Positions 1-7,581 of a DNA stretch of 20,947 nt are shown here, piece after piece; position 1 is the first letter of the stretch, and every line of letters starts with the position of its first letter. The stretch covers positions 1 through 20,947 of the forward strand of contig JAEZLU010000250.1 of assembly GCA_023415075.1 (NCBI GenBank). Direction: 5' to 3'. Under the pieces are notes generated by a model. The model saw nothing but the letters and a program-made list of their open reading frames with translations, was not told where the DNA came from and made no database searches. Made by a program: the position numbers and the translations under genes. This DNA comes from Bacillota bacterium (GTDB lineage: Bacteria; Bacillota; Negativicutes; Sporomusales; UBA7701).

Positions 1-482
1 CCGGCTGCCAGCTTGGTCTTGCCGATGCCTAAGAAAAAGTCTTCGAGGGCTATCTCCCGCGTGCCGGCCGCACTGACCAGCCTGAGCTTGGCGTCGAGGG
101 CCATCAGGGCCGGTACGGTATCGGCCGCCGGCGACGCGTTGACGATGTTGCCGCCCACCGTGCCGCGGTTGCGGATCTGGGGCGAGCCCACCGAGTTGGC
201 CGCCTGGGCCAGCACGAACGCCTTGTCGCGGATGAGCGGCGACGCGGCCAGCTCGCTGAAGGTGGTCATCGCCCCGATGGTGATGGCATTGTCCTCCAGG
301 CGGATGCCCCAAAGCTCCGGCACCTTATAGAGGGCCACGATAGTCTCCGGCCGGTGGTCCGGTTCGCGCATCTCGACCAGGACATCGGTGCCGCCGGCCA
401 GCAGTTTGGCCTTGCCGCCTTGCTCGGCCAGCAGCGCCGTCAGCTCGCTCAGCCGGGTGGGTGCATAGTAGGCGCTTGTCAC
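1..482 (-). CDS. ndhF: Nicotinate dehydrogenase FAD subunit NdhF (partial, C-terminus beyond left edge)
   Basis: This is the FAD-binding subunit of nicotinate dehydrogenase, which passes electrons from the Mo and 2Fe-2S subunits to the final acceptor (NADP in E. barkeri) during hydroxylation of nicotinate to 6-hydroxynicotinate. The reading frame stays open to the window edge and shows 160 residues of a family about 290-300 long. The FAD-domain signatures of the xanthine dehydrogenase/CO dehydrogenase medium-subunit family are visible: KLLAGGTDVLVEMRE at residues 26-40 and SVGSPQIRNRGTVGGN near residues 97-112, followed by NASPAADT. I prefer the GTG at 482, because AGGAGG lies about 7 bases upstream. 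An in-frame ATG at 488 is almost on top of that site. The gene starts 17 bases after the dml stop, so it is probably the next gene of the same operon. It is separated from ndhS, ndhL and ndhM by 13 genes, which is unusual. No other FAD subunit occurs in the window. Confidence 0.88.
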   Translation of the reverse strand, partial: MTSAYYAPTRLSELTALLAEQGGKAKLLAGGTDVLVEMREPDHRPETIVALYKVPELWGIRLEDNAITIGAMTTFSELAASPLIRDKAFVLAQAANSVGSPQIRNRGTVGGNIVNASPAADTVPALMALDAKLRLVSAAGTREIALEDFFLGIGKTKLAA

Positions 483-499
483 AGCCATTCCTCCTTCAT

Positions 500-1372
500 C
501 TACCGCTGCGGCGGCAAATACTTGTTCTCGGTCTCCCGGATAACCGGCAGACCGATCAAATCATTAAACTGGCCAAAGGGCACCATCTTGTCGATCATGC
601 CGGCGGTCGTGCCGCTAGCCTTGAGCTCGTTCATCAGGTCGAGCACGGCCTTGGTAACGATATAGGTTGAAGCCGTCGGGAAAATGACCAGGCCGTAGCC
701 GATAGCCTGCAGCTCCTTGACCGGCAGATTGGGCGTCCGCCCGCCCTCGACCATGTTGGCCAGGACCGGCACCTTGAAACTCGCGGTGATAAGCTTCATC
801 TCCTCGACGCTTTCGGGCGACTCGATGAACAGCACGTCGGCACCGGCCGCCTCGTAGGCCTTGCCGCGGCGGATGGCCTCCTCGATACCCATGGTTGTCC
901 GCGAATCGGTGCGGGCTATGATAACAAAATCGTTATCCTCGCGGGCATCGACAGCCGCTTTGATTTTGCCGACCATCTCTTCCATAGGCACCACCTGGCG
1001 ACCGGTCATATGGCCGCACTTCTTGGGCGCCACCTGGTCCTCCAGCTGGATGGCCGCCGCGCCGGCCGCCTCATATTCGCGGACCGTCCGCATCACGTTG
1101 ACCACGTTGCCGAAACCGGTGTCGCCGTCGGCAATGACCGGCACATCGACCGCCGTAACGAAATTGCGGACCCGCGCCACCATCTCGGTCATTGTCAGCA
1201 GGCCGACGTCCGGCGAGCCAAGATGGCTGGCCGCCTGGCCGTAGCCGGTGAAGTATACCGCTTTGAAGCCTGTTTTGGCGATGATTTTCGCTGTAAGTAC
1301 GTCGTGGGCGCCCGGGGCAACCAGAATCTCTTTTTCGCTAAGCAGTTGCCGCAGTATTGCCGCCTTTTTCAC
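500..1372 (-). CDS. dml: 2,3-dimethylmalate lyase
   Basis: This lyase catalyses the last pathway step, cleaving (2R,3S)-2,3-dimethylmalate to propionate and pyruvate. It belongs to the isocitrate lyase/PEP mutase superfamily of Mg-dependent TIM barrels. Visible signatures are DGDTGFGN (metal and substrate site, residues about 82-89) and QLEDQVAPKKCGH, whose KKCGH motif carries the catalytic Cys119 on the mobile loop. With the GTG start at 1372 the protein is 290 residues, close to the E. barkeri enzyme. A longer frame begins at 1405, but it would overlap the upstream stop. The GTG at 1372 has GGAGAGGTG about 8 bases upstream, and the extra residues do not look conserved. The gene follows the GlmL-type gene by 22 bases. 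Methylisocitrate lyase and oxaloacetate decarboxylase are close relatives, but the surrounding pathway genes favour Dml. Confidence 0.9.
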   Translation of the reverse strand: MKKAAILRQLLSEKEILVAPGAHDVLTAKIIAKTGFKAVYFTGYGQAASHLGSPDVGLLTMTEMVARVRNFVTAVDVPVIADGDTGFGNVVNVMRTVREYEAAGAAAIQLEDQVAPKKCGHMTGRQVVPMEEMVGKIKAAVDAREDNDFVIIARTDSRTTMGIEEAIRRGKAYEAAGADVLFIESPESVEEMKLITASFKVPVLANMVEGGRTPNLPVKELQAIGYGLVIFPTASTYIVTKAVLDLMNELKASGTTAGMIDKMVPFGQFNDLIGLPVIRETENKYLPPQR

Positions 1373-1394
1373 TTTAGATTCACCTCTCCCGTAA

Positions 1395-2840
1395 TCACAA
1401 TGCAAGCTGGAAATGCCGTTTGGCGAACCGCAGGGCTTCGGTCGCCCGGTATTGCTGCAAAGCCCCTAAAGAATACAATAAATACTGTCTGTCGATCACA
1501 ACCCGCGGCACCACAGGCAGCAGCGAAATCCCCGGCCTTTTAAGGGCCTCGGCGACGATTGCCGCCGCTTCCGCCTCCGGCAGGTGGACGAAGATACCGC
1601 CGATAGCGATAACGGTAGGTACCTCCCGCAGGTCCCGCCCCATCGGCGTGCCGGGGGCGATGCCCATTACCGGGTCGAACTGCTGGGCGATATAGCCGGC
1701 GTGGCGTTTGAGGGCCACCTCGAGAGCGGTGATCGCCAGGCCCCGGTCAAACAGCCGCTCGCGCTCGCCGGCGGCCAGGTGATCGGGGTTGGCTTCAAGC
1801 ATGGCGGCGTAGGCCGCCAGTTCCTTTATGGTGTCTTCGTCCTCCGGCAGGCCCACCCGGGCCAGAATACTTTTTTCGCCGGCCGTCTCGACGATGCCGC
1901 GGGCGCTCACCCGCAGGCCGAGGTTGCCCTCGACCGTCCGGTAGGCCGTCTGCTTCTCATTGGTGAGAATGAGCCCCTTCTCCTCGAGCGACAGCTTGTC
2001 AAGCTGGGGGAGGACGGAGTGAACGTCGGTCGTGGCCCCGCCGAGGTCGAGGATGACTACGCTGCCGCAGCCGTCCTCCTCGTGGGTCCCCTTGGCCAGA
2101 AGCTCGGCCGCCATCAGCACCGCCCCGGGGGTCGGCACGACCTTGTTCACGGTCAGCCGCTCCATCAGCTTGCCCAGCCCCTTGGCCTGGGTAATCTGGC
2201 GGATAAACTGTTCGTGGATGGCCTCACGGGCCGGCCGGACGTTGAGACTGTGGATATTCGGCATGACGTTGGCCACTTTCAGCGTGTTTACCCCCGCGGT
2301 CCGCAACACGGCGTCAACGTCGTTCTGGGCGTCGGTGTTGCCGGCGATGACCACCGTAGCTTTCACCTTGCTGGCGACGATAACCTCGGCGTCGCCGAGC
2401 AAAGAATCCCGGTCGCCGCCGTCGGTGCCGCCGGCCAGCAGAATGATGTCCGGCTTGATCTCGCACAGCATCTCCCGCTTATAGGCGGCGTGGTCTTCGA
2501 AGGACATCACCTCAAGCACGCGGGCGCCGGCGTTCATCGCCACCTCCTTGGCAGCCTTGGCGGTGACGCGCGGCATATAGCCCATCGCCACCATCCGGAG
2601 GCCGCCGGCGGCGCTGCTTGTCGACAGGACGTGCCTGGCTTCAATCGTGTCCGCGCCCAGCGTCCGTGCCAGGGCGGCCGTCGCCGCAGTCAGCCCGCGG
2701 TCGATATCGTCGACCGTTGTCGGCGCCTGGGCCCGGCCCAGCCAGTCGTAGCGGCCGCCCTCATAGGCATAGGCGGTGACCTTCGTAAAGGTGCTACCGA
2801 CATCGAAAATCAGTGTATCAATTGCCGCTGCCTTAGTCAT
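1395..2840 (-). CDS. GlmL/MutL-type ASKHA ATPase, probable reactivating chaperone of the B12 mutase
   Basis: This 481-residue protein belongs to the MutL/GlmL family found beside adenosylcobalamin-dependent glutamate mutases. It shows the actin/Hsp70-type phosphate loops DVGSTFTK (residues 13-20) and DLGGATTD (residues 265-272), plus LAGGTDGGD at about 135-143. The name is unrelated to the DNA mismatch protein MutL. Family members are thought to release damaged cobalamin from the mutase or to protect it, although direct biochemical proof is thin. Here it sits two genes downstream of mgm, the only B12 enzyme in the window, so Mgm is the likely client (inference). The ATG at 2840 has GGGGGAA about 6 bases upstream and follows the mii stop by 19 bases. 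The frame is intact, with both nucleotide-binding loops present. Confidence 0.85.
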   Translation of the reverse strand: MTKAAAIDTLIFDVGSTFTKVTAYAYEGGRYDWLGRAQAPTTVDDIDRGLTAATAALARTLGADTIEARHVLSTSSAAGGLRMVAMGYMPRVTAKAAKEVAMNAGARVLEVMSFEDHAAYKREMLCEIKPDIILLAGGTDGGDRDSLLGDAEVIVASKVKATVVIAGNTDAQNDVDAVLRTAGVNTLKVANVMPNIHSLNVRPAREAIHEQFIRQITQAKGLGKLMERLTVNKVVPTPGAVLMAAELLAKGTHEEDGCGSVVILDLGGATTDVHSVLPQLDKLSLEEKGLILTNEKQTAYRTVEGNLGLRVSARGIVETAGEKSILARVGLPEDEDTIKELAAYAAMLEANPDHLAAGERERLFDRGLAITALEVALKRHAGYIAQQFDPVMGIAPGTPMGRDLREVPTVIAIGGIFVHLPEAEAAAIVAEALKRPGISLLPVVPRVVIDRQYLLYSLGALQQYRATEALRFAKRHFQLAL

Positions 2841-2859
2841 GGCAATTCCCCCAAATGTA

Positions 2860-4002
2860 TTAACGGCGAACGTAAACGAACCCGTCCATTATCCGCCTGG
2901 CCGTACGCGACATGGCCGCCTTGGTGAGGGTCACGGCGCCGCCCTTCTGGGCGACAGCGACCTCGACATCCATGCAGCCGGACGGGTGGCCGATCTGAAA
3001 AAGGGTCTTCTTGTCGGCATCCTTAACCATTTCGTTGACTACCGTCCCGGGAATCTTGATGGCCGAGCCGGTGCAGATGGTGCCGGTGCCGGCGTAGGTC
3101 TTGTGCATGGTCTGCATGAACATCAGGCGGGATACCAGGTCGACCGTGCCGGCCGGCACGATCTGGCCAGTCGTGTAAGATTTATAATCGGCCGGCGGGC
3201 TGACGAACGCCAGCATCGGGAACGCCGGGCTGCGCTTCAGGGCGTCCTCGAGATCGCGGGCCATGCCGATCTTGACGGCGGCCATGCCGCGGATAGTCTC
3301 AAGCAGTTTTAAAAGGTCGCTGTTGCCGTTGACTTCTTTCGGCCCTTCTGTACCGGTCAGCTTGAGGTCCTTGGCCCGTACGAAAACCATCGGGTTGGCG
3401 ACGTCGACGATGCTGACCGTCAGCGGTCCAAAGCCGGGGACGTCAAAGACATCGGTCGGGTTGCCGGTCGGCAGCATCTTGCCGGTCACGGCGCCGGCGG
3501 TATCGGAGTAGTCGAGCATGATGCGGGCCCCGGTTCCCGGCACGCCGTCGATGGCACAGTCGCCGTAAACCGCCGCCTTGCCGTCGTCCATCGGCACCTC
3601 GGCAACGATGATCTTCTGGGTGTTGGTGTTGTGGATGCGGACAACGGTGGTGCCTTCACAGGCGTTTACCAGGCCCTCGTCAACGGCGAACGGGCCTACG
3701 CCGGCCGAGATGTTGCCGCAGTTGCCGCTGTAGTCGATATAGGCGGCGTCGATGCTCACCTGGCCGAACGTGTAGTCGACGTCAGCGTCCGGCCGGCTGC
3801 TGCGGGCGATGATCGCCAGCTTGCTTGTAAGCGGGTCGGCGCCGCCCAGCCCGTCGATCTGGCGGACGTCGGGGCTGCCGAAAATGCTGCAAATAACCTT
3901 GTCGCGCTCTTCTTTGTCCCGCGGCAGATCGTTGGCCAGCAGGAAAATCCCTTTGCTTGTGCCGCCGCGGACGATCGCGCAGCGAATCTTTTGCACCGCC
4001 AT
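2860..4002 (-). CDS. mii: 3-methylitaconate delta-isomerase
   Basis: This enzyme isomerises (R)-3-methylitaconate, the product of the B12 mutase, to 2,3-dimethylmaleate. The protein is 380 residues, almost the length of E. barkeri Mii, and belongs to the PrpF family with a diaminopimelate epimerase-like fold. Family signatures are VRGGTSKG near the N-terminus, the loop GGADPLTSKLAI carrying Lys61, and DYSGNCGNISAG with Cys95. A lysine at this position is, as I recall, the proposed base in E. barkeri Mii. The ATG directly follows the mgm stop (TAAATG), with GGAGG about 8 bases upstream, so the two genes are probably translationally coupled. PrpF-type aconitate isomerases are the main alternative. 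The position between mgm and the dimethylmalate genes argues for Mii. Confidence 0.9.
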   Translation of the reverse strand: MAVQKIRCAIVRGGTSKGIFLLANDLPRDKEERDKVICSIFGSPDVRQIDGLGGADPLTSKLAIIARSSRPDADVDYTFGQVSIDAAYIDYSGNCGNISAGVGPFAVDEGLVNACEGTTVVRIHNTNTQKIIVAEVPMDDGKAAVYGDCAIDGVPGTGARIMLDYSDTAGAVTGKMLPTGNPTDVFDVPGFGPLTVSIVDVANPMVFVRAKDLKLTGTEGPKEVNGNSDLLKLLETIRGMAAVKIGMARDLEDALKRSPAFPMLAFVSPPADYKSYTTGQIVPAGTVDLVSRLMFMQTMHKTYAGTGTICTGSAIKIPGTVVNEMVKDADKKTLFQIGHPSGCMDVEVAVAQKGGAVTLTKAAMSRTARRIMDGFVYVRR

Positions 4003-5844
4003 TTATTTTGCCTCCTCAACATTCTTGTCAACCCAGGCAACGACGCTCTCCGGCACGCTGCCCGGCCCGAAAAAGGCATCGACACCCAAAAAGCCGGTGC
4101 CCTCTTTTTTCATTTTCTCTTCCATCGCCGCGTGCTCTTCTTCCTTCTCGGCCACCCGGCCGCCAGCGATCAGCTTGACCTTATCGCGCAGCCCGAGTTG
4201 CTCGAGGCGGGCGGCCACCCGCGGGAAGAGAGTCGTCCCCAGCCCCAGCAGGTTGCTGACGCCGACCACATCGGCCTTGGCCTCGGCCACCACCTCGGCC
4301 ACCGTCTCCGGCAGGTTCATGCCGCGCAGGTAGACGACCTCGTAGCCGGCCGTCTCAAAGGCTTCGCGGATGGTGTTGATACCTACTACGTGGGCGTCGG
4401 CGCCCACGGTCGCCAGCACCATTTTGGCCTTCTTGGTCACCGTCTGGCGGCCAGGCACGCTCACCGGTTCGCTGGTGAAGGCAAGAGCCCCGGGGTCGAT
4501 ATCGGCCGGGCTGTAGCCAGGCACATAACGCTTGATGCCGTCTTTGTCACGGTGGGTGTGGACGCCGCGCTTGAGGTCCCAGCCGCCGGCCCGCGGCGCG
4601 TCGAGGACGCCTTTCTTGCCGGCGGTCACGATGAGATCGGTCAGCTCGTCGACGCCGTAACCTTTCCAGAAAGCGGCCGTAATGTCCCGGGGGGCCAGCG
4701 TCTTTTTCTGGAGGGTGGCAGCCAGCACCGCCATGGCCTCACTGAGAATCTCGTCCTTGCGTTTGTCGATATACGGGTCGTTTATCGTAATGGCCGCCGT
4801 GTTTTCAAAAACATTCTGGCTGGCCCAGATTGCCTTGCCCATCGAGCCGCCGGTCGGAATGCCGACCGACTCGGCCGCCTTCGGCCGGTAGAAGTGGGCG
4901 CCGCCGAGTTTGGCGCTTATCGCCATGCGGGCAAAGTGGGCCTGCTCGGCGATCAGGTCGGGCGGCGGATTTTGGAAGGTCTCGGGCACGACGATGAGCG
5001 AGCGGCTCCACATCGTTTCCTTGAAGGCGCGCATCACCGCCAGGTCGGCCAGCAGGTTTATGCCGGTGACGTTCATCTGGAGGGCGCTAAGCTCGGGCGG
5101 CAGGCCGGCCAGCACGGCCAGGCCCTCGGCCAGCAGGCACATCGCCAGGGCCATGCCGTCGGTGCCGCCGATGTTGTTGAGGTGCTTGTGGGACTCGGTC
5201 TGGACGAAGATCTTGTTCTCGGCGCAGATCTCCAGCGTCTTGAAGCCGTTGACGATCTTGGTGCGGTAGTCGTGGATGCCGCGGCCGCCGAAATGGACGT
5301 GGATGACCGGGCCGATGTCGGTGCCGTCGAAGCCGGCGATAAAGGCGTTGATAACCGATAAGTGCGGGGTGTCGCCGGTAGCGTTGATCCGCATGGGATG
5401 GAGGCTGCCGCCGCCCATCTTGACGAATTCGCGCTCACCCAGCGGCGTGATGCCGCCCTTGCCGCGCGACTGTTCGATGAGTTCGGCACCGGCAAGCGGG
5501 TCGATATGCCTGGTCGCTTCCGAATGGACGAAATGAAAGAGGGTAAGGCCGAGTTTCTCGGCCGCCGCGTACATTTCCTTAGATTCGCGCATCGTTTCCT
5601 CGGCCGTGTTCCGCCCAAGGATGGGGTTCTGCACCGGGATGCCGGTCGCCTCGGCCTGCTGGGCCAGCTTCCAGATGCGGTAGCCGCTGCGCTCGACGCC
5701 GGCCACCTGGCGGGGATAGGGCGCCGGCAGGCCGGCCACATCGCCGTCTTTCGTTATTGTCGGCATCGGCACGCCGAAAACCCGCTCGTAGGCGCGCACC
5801 TGCTTGTCGTCGGCGATGAGGATTTCCTTAGTTCTTTGCTGCAT
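4003..5844 (-). CDS. mgm: 2-methyleneglutarate mutase (adenosylcobalamin-dependent)
   Basis: This mutase carries out the radical carbon-skeleton rearrangement of 2-methyleneglutarate to (R)-3-methylitaconate using coenzyme B12. The 613-residue protein has an N-terminal catalytic region, a fused counterpart of glutamate mutase E, and a C-terminal cobalamin domain starting near residue 473. The cobalamin signature is complete: DAHVVG (DxHxxG) with Asp483 and His485, then VSNLLGLG (SxL) and AGGRV (the GG motif). These are the residue numbers I recall for Asp483 and His485 in the E. barkeri enzyme, so length and register agree well. The start codon overlaps the dmdB stop by one base (TAATG), and GGGAGGAAGG lies just upstream. 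A GlmL-type reactivase candidate is encoded two genes downstream. Nothing suggests truncation. Confidence 0.93.
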   Translation of the reverse strand: MQQRTKEILIADDKQVRAYERVFGVPMPTITKDGDVAGLPAPYPRQVAGVERSGYRIWKLAQQAEATGIPVQNPILGRNTAEETMRESKEMYAAAEKLGLTLFHFVHSEATRHIDPLAGAELIEQSRGKGGITPLGEREFVKMGGGSLHPMRINATGDTPHLSVINAFIAGFDGTDIGPVIHVHFGGRGIHDYRTKIVNGFKTLEICAENKIFVQTESHKHLNNIGGTDGMALAMCLLAEGLAVLAGLPPELSALQMNVTGINLLADLAVMRAFKETMWSRSLIVVPETFQNPPPDLIAEQAHFARMAISAKLGGAHFYRPKAAESVGIPTGGSMGKAIWASQNVFENTAAITINDPYIDKRKDEILSEAMAVLAATLQKKTLAPRDITAAFWKGYGVDELTDLIVTAGKKGVLDAPRAGGWDLKRGVHTHRDKDGIKRYVPGYSPADIDPGALAFTSEPVSVPGRQTVTKKAKMVLATVGADAHVVGINTIREAFETAGYEVVYLRGMNLPETVAEVVAEAKADVVGVSNLLGLGTTLFPRVAARLEQLGLRDKVKLIAGGRVAEKEEEHAAMEEKMKKEGTGFLGVDAFFGPGSVPESVVAWVDKNVEEAK

Positions 5845-6359
5845 TAGCCCTTCCTCCCGTTTTGCGCCAGCTGCTGGCGTATTTTCGGTATAAGTCCGCC
5901 GGCGGTCAGGATGGCCAGTACGCTGTCGCCGGGAATCTGGCCGTCGACAACCTGACCGTCAGCCAAAGTAATCTTGCCGGTCCGGACATTGACAGTAATC
6001 GTTTGCCCGCTGGTCACTTTATCGGCGACCTCGGCCACCAGGACAGGCAAGCCGATGTTTATCGCGTTGCGGCGGAAGATCCGGGCGAACGAGCTGGCGA
6101 TAACCAGGCCGACGCCGGCGTCCTTAAGGGCCACCGGGGCCTGTTCGCGGCTCGAGCCGGCGCCAAAGTTGCGGCCGGCCACGATGATATCGCCGGCCTG
6201 GATCTGTTTGGCGAAATCGGGCACCTGGCTGCCGGCCATGGCGTATTGGCCGAGCTTTTCCCGCGGCGCCGACATTGCGTAGCCGGGAAGGATCTGGTCG
6301 GTATCGACGCTGTCGCCGAACGCCCAGACCCGGCCGGTGTATTCAAGCTTATCGCCCAC
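5844..6359 (-). CDS. dmdB: 2,3-dimethylmalate dehydratase small subunit (LeuD-like)
   Basis: This is the small swivelling subunit of the aconitase-family enzyme that hydrates dimethylmaleate to (2R,3S)-2,3-dimethylmalate. With the GTG at 6359 it is 171 residues, typical for LeuD-like subunits. Signatures are DSVDTDQILPG near the N-terminus and GRNFGAGSSREQAP, the conserved substrate-binding loop of LeuD and AcnA domain 4. The open frame extends further upstream to 6551, but that part lies out of frame inside dmdA, is rich in arginine and tryptophan, and resembles no protein. The GTG at 6359 has GAGAGGGG about 8 bases upstream; another in-frame GTG at 6368 is too close to that site. The gene overlaps the 3' end of dmdA by 11 bases, as expected for two subunits made together. 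Confidence 0.9.
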   Translation of the reverse strand: MGDKLEYTGRVWAFGDSVDTDQILPGYAMSAPREKLGQYAMAGSQVPDFAKQIQAGDIIVAGRNFGAGSSREQAPVALKDAGVGLVIASSFARIFRRNAINIGLPVLVAEVADKVTSGQTITVNVRTGKITLADGQVVDGQIPGDSVLAILTAGGLIPKIRQQLAQNGRKG

Positions 6360-7569
6360 AGTCTCCACCCCTCTCGAGCGGCGCCGCCGTGCCGGGCACG
6401 ACCAGCTTGCCGGCGACCGCCGCCTCGGCCGCCGCCCGCGGCGACACCAGATAAATCTTGGCCCCTTTGCCGCCCATGCGACCGGGGAAGTTGCGGTTGG
6501 TGGTCGAGGCCACCACATCCTGGTCGGTGACCAGTCCCAGGTGGCCGCCAAAGCATGGACCGCAGCCCGGGTTGGTGACGACGGCCCCCGCCTGCCGCAT
6601 AACGGCCGTCAGGCCCTTTTTCTCCATGGCCGCCGCCACGCGGGCCGAAGCCGGCAATACGATGCAGGACACGTCGGGATGGACAGGAGCGTGGGCGAAT
6701 ACTGCCGCCGCCTCCTCCATGTCGCTCAGCCGCCCATTAGTGCAGCTGCCGATGACGACATGGGTGACCGGCGTACCGGCGACCTTGGCTAAGGGGGCGG
6801 TGTTGCCGGGCGAAGGCGGGCAAGCCGCAGTCGGCGGGATGGCGGCAACCTCAACGGTCGCCGTCGCCTCGACCTCGCCGGGGTCGACGCTGTCGGTAAA
6901 ATAGCTCAGCATCGCCCCCATCTCGATGGCCATGTTGCTTACCGTCATCTTCTCGTCAAGACTTGCCTGGCGCACCCAGCTGCCGGCAAAGATGACCCCC
7001 CGGTCGGTAAACCCGTCGGTGCCGAATTTGCCGATAAGGTGGAGCACCACGTCCTTGGCGTAAACACCGGGCTGCAGGCAGCCTTCCAGCCGCACGCAGG
7101 TGACCGGCGGCACGTCGATATCGAGCGTCCCGGTGGCCATTGCCGCCGCCAGCTCGGTCGAGCCGACGCCGAAGGCCAGGACGCCGTAAGCGCCGGCCGT
7201 GCAGGTGTGGGAGTCGGCCCCCACCAGGATGGCGCCGCGCGGCAGGTTGTACTCCTCAGCGATCAGCTGATGGATGACGCCTTCCCCTTTGCTGTAAATC
7301 CGCAGGCCGTACTTGCGGGCGAAGGCCAGGAGGGCGTTGTGGTTGCTGCGGGCATCCACCGTCGAGGCCGGAAAAACGTGGTCGATGATAAAGGCCACCT
7401 TGGCCTTGTCAAACACCTGGTCGACGCCGACCTCCTCGAACTGGGGCAGAGCCAGCGGCCCGGTTACATCGTGGGACACCGCCAGGTCGACCTTTACGGT
7501 GATATCCTCGCCAACCGCAACTTTATCCTTACCGGCGGCCTTGGCCAGGTAGCGCTCGATCTCGTTCAA
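6349..7569 (-). CDS. dmdA: 2,3-dimethylmalate dehydratase large subunit (LeuC-like, [4Fe-4S])
   Basis: This is the iron-sulfur subunit of dimethylmalate dehydratase, an aconitase-superfamily hydro-lyase related to isopropylmalate isomerase. The 406-residue protein carries the three cluster ligands expected for the family: Cys276 in GSCTNG and Cys336 and Cys339 in NPGCGPC. It also has the active-site stretches GADSHTCTAGAYG (from residue 118) and FGVGSTE. The start appears to be TTG at 7569, preceded by AGAGGTG at about 8 bases; no in-frame ATG lies nearby. It begins 12 bases after the hmd stop and overlaps dmdB at its end. Homoaconitase or LeuC would look similar. The neighbouring mgm, mii and dml genes, and the absence of leucine or lysine pathway genes, favour DmdA. 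Confidence 0.9.
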   Translation of the reverse strand: MNEIERYLAKAAGKDKVAVGEDITVKVDLAVSHDVTGPLALPQFEEVGVDQVFDKAKVAFIIDHVFPASTVDARSNHNALLAFARKYGLRIYSKGEGVIHQLIAEEYNLPRGAILVGADSHTCTAGAYGVLAFGVGSTELAAAMATGTLDIDVPPVTCVRLEGCLQPGVYAKDVVLHLIGKFGTDGFTDRGVIFAGSWVRQASLDEKMTVSNMAIEMGAMLSYFTDSVDPGEVEATATVEVAAIPPTAACPPSPGNTAPLAKVAGTPVTHVVIGSCTNGRLSDMEEAAAVFAHAPVHPDVSCIVLPASARVAAAMEKKGLTAVMRQAGAVVTNPGCGPCFGGHLGLVTDQDVVASTTNRNFPGRMGGKGAKIYLVSPRAAAEAAVAGKLVVPGTAAPLERGGDCGR

Positions 7570-7581
7570 AAATTTTCACCT

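Noticed and set aside
1373..1405. Longer start for dml at 1405
   Set aside because: It would overlap the upstream stop and put the GGAGAGGTG site inside the gene; the GTG at 1372 gives the expected family length.
1584..2927. Plus-strand open frame (447 codons) opposite the GlmL-type gene
   Set aside because: Antisense shadow of a clear ASKHA ATPase gene.
3631..5361. Long plus-strand open frame (576 codons) opposite mgm and mii
   Set aside because: Same shadow composition; the minus strand carries complete B12 mutase and isomerase genes.
6360..6551. N-terminal extension of dmdB up to 6551
   Set aside because: The extra residues are Arg/Trp-rich out-of-frame dmdA sequence; a good ribosome binding site and the LeuD-like N-terminus point to the GTG at 6359.
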